Origin: Archangium sp.
Lineage (GTDB): Bacteria > Myxococcota > Myxococcia > Myxococcales > Myxococcaceae
Length of the DNA stretch: 11,260 bases
NCBI GenBank assembly: GCA_016793585.1
Contig: JAEUJR010000112.1
Coordinates: 1-11,260, forward strand
Direction: 5' to 3'
The notes under the pieces were generated by a model, which made no database searches, was not told where the DNA came from, and was given only the letters and a program-made list of their open reading frames with translations. A program made the translations under genes and the position numbers. Shown here piece after piece: positions 8,872 through 11,260 of this stretch. Within the stretch, counting starts at the first letter, position 1; each line of letters opens with the position of its first letter.

Positions 8872-9672
8872 GTGAACGACTCAGCGCGACTCGTGGTCGA
8901 GCGGGTGCTCGACCGTTCGGTGGTGACCTCGGCGCGAGGGCAGGGCCCGCTCCAGCTGCTCACCCCGCAGAACCACGGGCACGGCGCGTGGGTGTACCAG
9001 TCGAGCCTGGGCGGAGGCTTCGTCACCGGCGACGCGCTCTCGCTCGACGTCGAGGTCGGTGAAGGCGCGGTCGCGTTTCTCTCGTCGCAAGCGGCCGGCA
9101 AGGTGTACCGCGCGACGACCAGCTCGTTCGTGCTGGCGGCGCAGGTGAAGGCGGGCGCGACGCTGGTGAGCTGGCCCGACCCGTTGATGGCGTTCGCGGG
9201 GTCGCGGCTCTCGCAGCGGCAACAGTTCCACCTCGACGAGGGCGCGTCGTTGTTGTGCGTCGACTCGTTCACGGCCGGGCGCGTGGCGAACGGCGAACGT
9301 TGGGCGATGGCGTCACTCGAGCTGCGCCTCTCGATCACGGCCGGTGGAGCCGCGCGCTTCGTCGACGCGCAGACCCTCTCGTCGCGGCACGGGCCCCTCG
9401 AGGCACGCCTCGCGCAGGTCGAGGCGATGTCGACGGTGGTGCTGACGGGGCCACGGTTCGAAGCACTGCTCGACCCGTTGCACGCGCGAATCACCGCGAC
9501 GCCGCTCGAGCGTCTGCCGACGACGTTGGTGACGTCGAGCCGGTGGCCGTGGGGGCTCGTGGTGCGGCTCGCGGCGCCGACGACGGCAGCGCTTTCGTCG
9601 ACGTTGCGCGCATGGCTGGGTGAAGCGCTCGTGCTCGCGCTCGGCGAAGACCCGTGGGCGCGAAAGTGGTGA
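8872..9672 (+). CDS. ureD: Urease accessory protein UreD (UreH)
   Basis: A 266-residue UreD/UreH protein, close to the usual length. UreD binds apo-urease and, with UreF and UreG, forms the chaperone complex that delivers nickel and drives carbamylation of the active-site lysine in the cytosol. Hallmarks seen are 'QGPLQLL' near 24-30, the core SSLGGGFVTGD (44-54) with 'LDVEVGEGA' and SSQAAGKVYR (71-80), then 'WPDPLMAFAGSR' at 101-112, and 'FTAGRVANGE' at 133-142. The GTG start follows the lipoprotein's TAG with no gap and in the same reading frame; no Shine-Dalgarno sequence is visible, so translation probably depends on reinitiation or on a leaderless message. A downstream GTG cannot be excluded as the start, but would cut into the N-terminal strand. 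ureAB follows after 69 nt. Confidence 0.93.
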   Translation: MNDSARLVVERVLDRSVVTSARGQGPLQLLTPQNHGHGAWVYQSSLGGGFVTGDALSLDVEVGEGAVAFLSSQAAGKVYRATTSSFVLAAQVKAGATLVSWPDPLMAFAGSRLSQRQQFHLDEGASLLCVDSFTAGRVANGERWAMASLELRLSITAGGAARFVDAQTLSSRHGPLEARLAQVEAMSTVVLTGPRFEALLDPLHARITATPLERLPTTLVTSSRWPWGLVVRLAAPTTAALSSTLRAWLGEALVLALGEDPWARKW

Positions 9673-9741
9673 CCCAGAAGGCCCCGAGCCTCGAAGACGT
9701 GCATCTGTGACGCGTTGCGGCACCGGTGGTAATCAGGCGGG

Positions 9742-10503
9742 GTGAAGCTCACTCCGCAAGAGGTCGACAAGCTGGTGCTGCATCAGGCTGGAGTGCTCGC
9801 GCAGAAGCGGCTCGCGCGGGGGCTGCGGCTCAACTACCCCGAGACGGTCGCGCTGCTGGCGACACAGCTGCTCGAGTTCATTCGCGACGGTCGTCGCGTC
9901 GTCGAGCTGATGGACCTCGGCAAGAAGCTGCTTGGGCGCCGCAACGTGATGGACGGCGTGGCCGAGCTCGTCACCGAGGTGCAGGTCGAGGGCACGTTCC
10001 CCGACGGGTCGAAGCTGGTGACGGTGCACCACCCCATCGCGGCGGAGTACGGCGACCTCTCGCTCGCGCTGTACGGCTCGTTCCTGCCGATTCCGCCGAA
10101 CGAGAAGTTCCACGTCGCACCGACCCTCGACGTGCCGGGTCTCGTGCAGACGGTGGAGGGCTCGGTAGAGCTGAACGCCGGCCGCCGCGCGCTCTCGCTG
10201 TCGGTGACGAACACCGGCGATCGGCCGATTCAGGTCGGCAGCCACTACCACTTCATCGAGACGAACCGCGCGCTCGCCTTCGACCGCGCAGCGACGCTCG
10301 GCATGCGCCTCGACATTCCCGCGGGCACGGCGGTGCGCTTCGAGCCCGGAGAGACGCGCTCGGTCTCGCTGGTGGAGATCGCCGGCGCGCGCGTCGTGCG
10401 TGGCGGCAACGCGCTGGTCGATGGGCCAGTGAGCGCGCAGCACGACGCGGCCATGGAGCGCATCGACCGCCTCGGCTTCTCGAACCGCAAGGTGACGCCA
10501 TGA
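9742..10503 (+). CDS. ureAB: Fused urease gamma-beta subunit (UreA-UreB)
   Basis: A 253-residue single chain carrying both small structural subunits of urease (urea + water to ammonia and carbamate). Residues 1-99 are the gamma subunit: [11 protein letters not shown], '[11 protein letters not shown]', '[21 protein letters not shown]' and 'KLVTVHHPI'. Residues about 131-253 are the beta subunit: [28 protein letters not shown] (161-171) and [10 protein letters not shown] (195-204). Between them lies a linker of about 30 residues with Pro, Phe and Tyr, longer than the roughly 10-residue join in Helicobacter pylori UreA, as I recall that sequence. The C-terminus extends past the minimal beta subunit, as in several other bacteria. 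The GTG start is 69 nt after ureD, with AGGCGGG just upstream as a weak ribosome site. The stop overlaps the ureC start as ATGA, showing translational coupling. Confidence 0.95.
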   Translation: MKLTPQEVDKLVLHQAGVLAQKRLARGLRLNYPETVALLATQLLEFIRDGRRVVELMDLGKKLLGRRNVMDGVAELVTEVQVEGTFPDGSKLVTVHHPIAAEYGDLSLALYGSFLPIPPNEKFHVAPTLDVPGLVQTVEGSVELNAGRRALSLSVTNTGDRPIQVGSHYHFIETNRALAFDRAATLGMRLDIPAGTAVRFEPGETRSVSLVEIAGARVVRGGNALVDGPVSAQHDAAMERIDRLGFSNRKVTP

Positions 10504-11260
10504 GCTTTCGCTTCGCGCGCTCGAGCTACGCCGACATCTTCGGGCCGACGACGGGAGACACGGTGCGGCTGGGAGACACCGGGCTGGTCGCGCGCGTCGA
10601 GCGTGACGCGACGGTCTACGGCGACGAGTGCAAGTTCGGCGGCGGCAAGGTGCTGCGCGACGGCATGGGCCAGGCCGCCGGCGTCTCGGCGAAAGACGCG
10701 CTCGACGTCGTCATCACCAACGCGCTCGTCATCGACTGGACTGGCATCTTCAAGTGCGACATCGGCATCAAGAACGGCCGCATCGTCGGGCTCGGCAAGG
10801 CTGGCAACCCCGAGGTCATGGGCGGCGTGACGAAGGGCATGACGGTCGGTGTCACGACCGAGGTCATCGCCGGCGAAGGCCACGTCGTCACGGCCGGCGG
10901 CATCGACTCGCACATTCACTTCATCGCGCCGCAGCAGGTGCACGTCGCGCTGGCGAGCGGCGTCACCACCTTCATCGGCGGAGGCACTGGCCCCGCGACG
11001 GGCACCAACGCCACCACCTGTACGCCGTCACCCGAGCAGCTGCGGCTGATGCTCCAGTCGACCGACGCGTTCCCGATGAACTTCGGCTTCACGGGCAAGG
11101 GCAACACCTCGCGGCCCGAGGGGCTCGCCGACATTCTCGAGGCGGGCGCGCTGGGGCTGAAGCTTCACGAAGACTGGGGCACCACGCCGGCGGCCATCGA
11201 CACGTGCCTCGAGGTGGCCGAGCGCTTCGACGTGCAGGTGACGATTCACACCGACACGCT
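10500..11260 (+). CDS. ureC: Urease alpha subunit UreC, 3' end cut by window edge
   Basis: The first 253 codons of the catalytic subunit, about 570 residues in full. It is open to the last base and continues beyond the window. The N-terminus reads [19 protein letters not shown], diagnostic of UreC. Nickel-site residues visible are His138 and His140 (SHIHF), Lys221 (the carbamylated lysine, in GLKLHEDWG), His223, and His250 (VTIHTDT). Each lies exactly 4 positions after its Klebsiella aerogenes counterpart (134, 136, 217, 219, 246), so there is no indel across this part. The later catalytic His and Asp would lie outside the window. The start ATG overlaps the ureAB stop by 4 nt. With the fused small subunit, the enzyme would be a two-chain urease, cytosolic and nickel-dependent. 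Confidence 0.98.
   Translation, partial: MSFRFARSSYADIFGPTTGDTVRLGDTGLVARVERDATVYGDECKFGGGKVLRDGMGQAAGVSAKDALDVVITNALVIDWTGIFKCDIGIKNGRIVGLGKAGNPEVMGGVTKGMTVGVTTEVIAGEGHVVTAGGIDSHIHFIAPQQVHVALASGVTTFIGGGTGPATGTNATTCTPSPEQLRLMLQSTDAFPMNFGFTGKGNTSRPEGLADILEAGALGLKLHEDWGTTPAAIDTCLEVAERFDVQVTIHTDT

Noticed and set aside
9673..9741. Possible promoter or small gene between ureD and ureAB
   Set aside because: No -35/-10 pair at suitable spacing and no open frame with a start; only an 8-bp palindrome CACCGGTG at 9721-9728, not significant.

Overview
The window reads as ordinary chromosomal DNA of a high-GC Gram-negative bacterium, most likely a myxobacterium (Myxococcota). This is inferred from three things: very high GC with long open shadow frames on both strands, a lipoprotein with the Gly-rich post-cysteine linker common in that phylum, and several secreted proteins built from Ig-like or FN3-like folds. 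Every complete gene except one ends in TGA. Gene packing is tight; no gene-free stretch exceeds about 200 bases, and I see no mobile element, CRISPR array, tRNA or rRNA.

Layout. (1) 2-1700, plus strand: the tail of a DUF3467 gene, a secreted Ig-like protein 12 nt behind it, then a small exported or lipid-anchored beta-rich protein. (2) 1701-3776: an aldo/keto reductase on the minus strand, divergent from a LysR-type regulator, with a 17-bp inverted repeat in the 63-bp gap between them. This is the classic arrangement of a LysR regulator with its target. (3) 3754-6238: an AlkK/FadD-type fatty-acyl-CoA ligase on the minus strand, whose end overlaps the end of the LysR gene by 23 bp and which is divergent from nudC (NAD(H)/NAD-RNA pyrophosphatase) across only 43 bp. 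(4) 6289-8871: an 860-residue predicted lipoprotein with a choice-of-anchor-D-like domain, four Cys-containing InlB-B-like repeats, two FN3-like domains and an unrecognised C-terminal module. (5) 8872 to the right edge: the start of a urease operon, ureD, a fused ureA-ureB gene, and the first 253 codons of ureC, which runs off the window. The remaining accessory genes (ureE, ureF, ureG) would be expected beyond the right edge.

How they work together. UreD is part of the complex that loads nickel into the UreABC apoenzyme, so ureD, ureAB and ureC form one functional unit; ureAB and ureC are coupled by an ATGA overlap. The reductase and LysR gene are probably a regulator-target pair. The other neighbours (ligase, nudC, the secreted proteins) have no clear shared pathway. 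I found no convincing new multi-gene system. The points most worth a second look are the lipoprotein's domain build and C-terminal module, its same-frame, zero-gap junction with ureD through a lone TAG codon, and the long linker in the UreA-UreB fusion.
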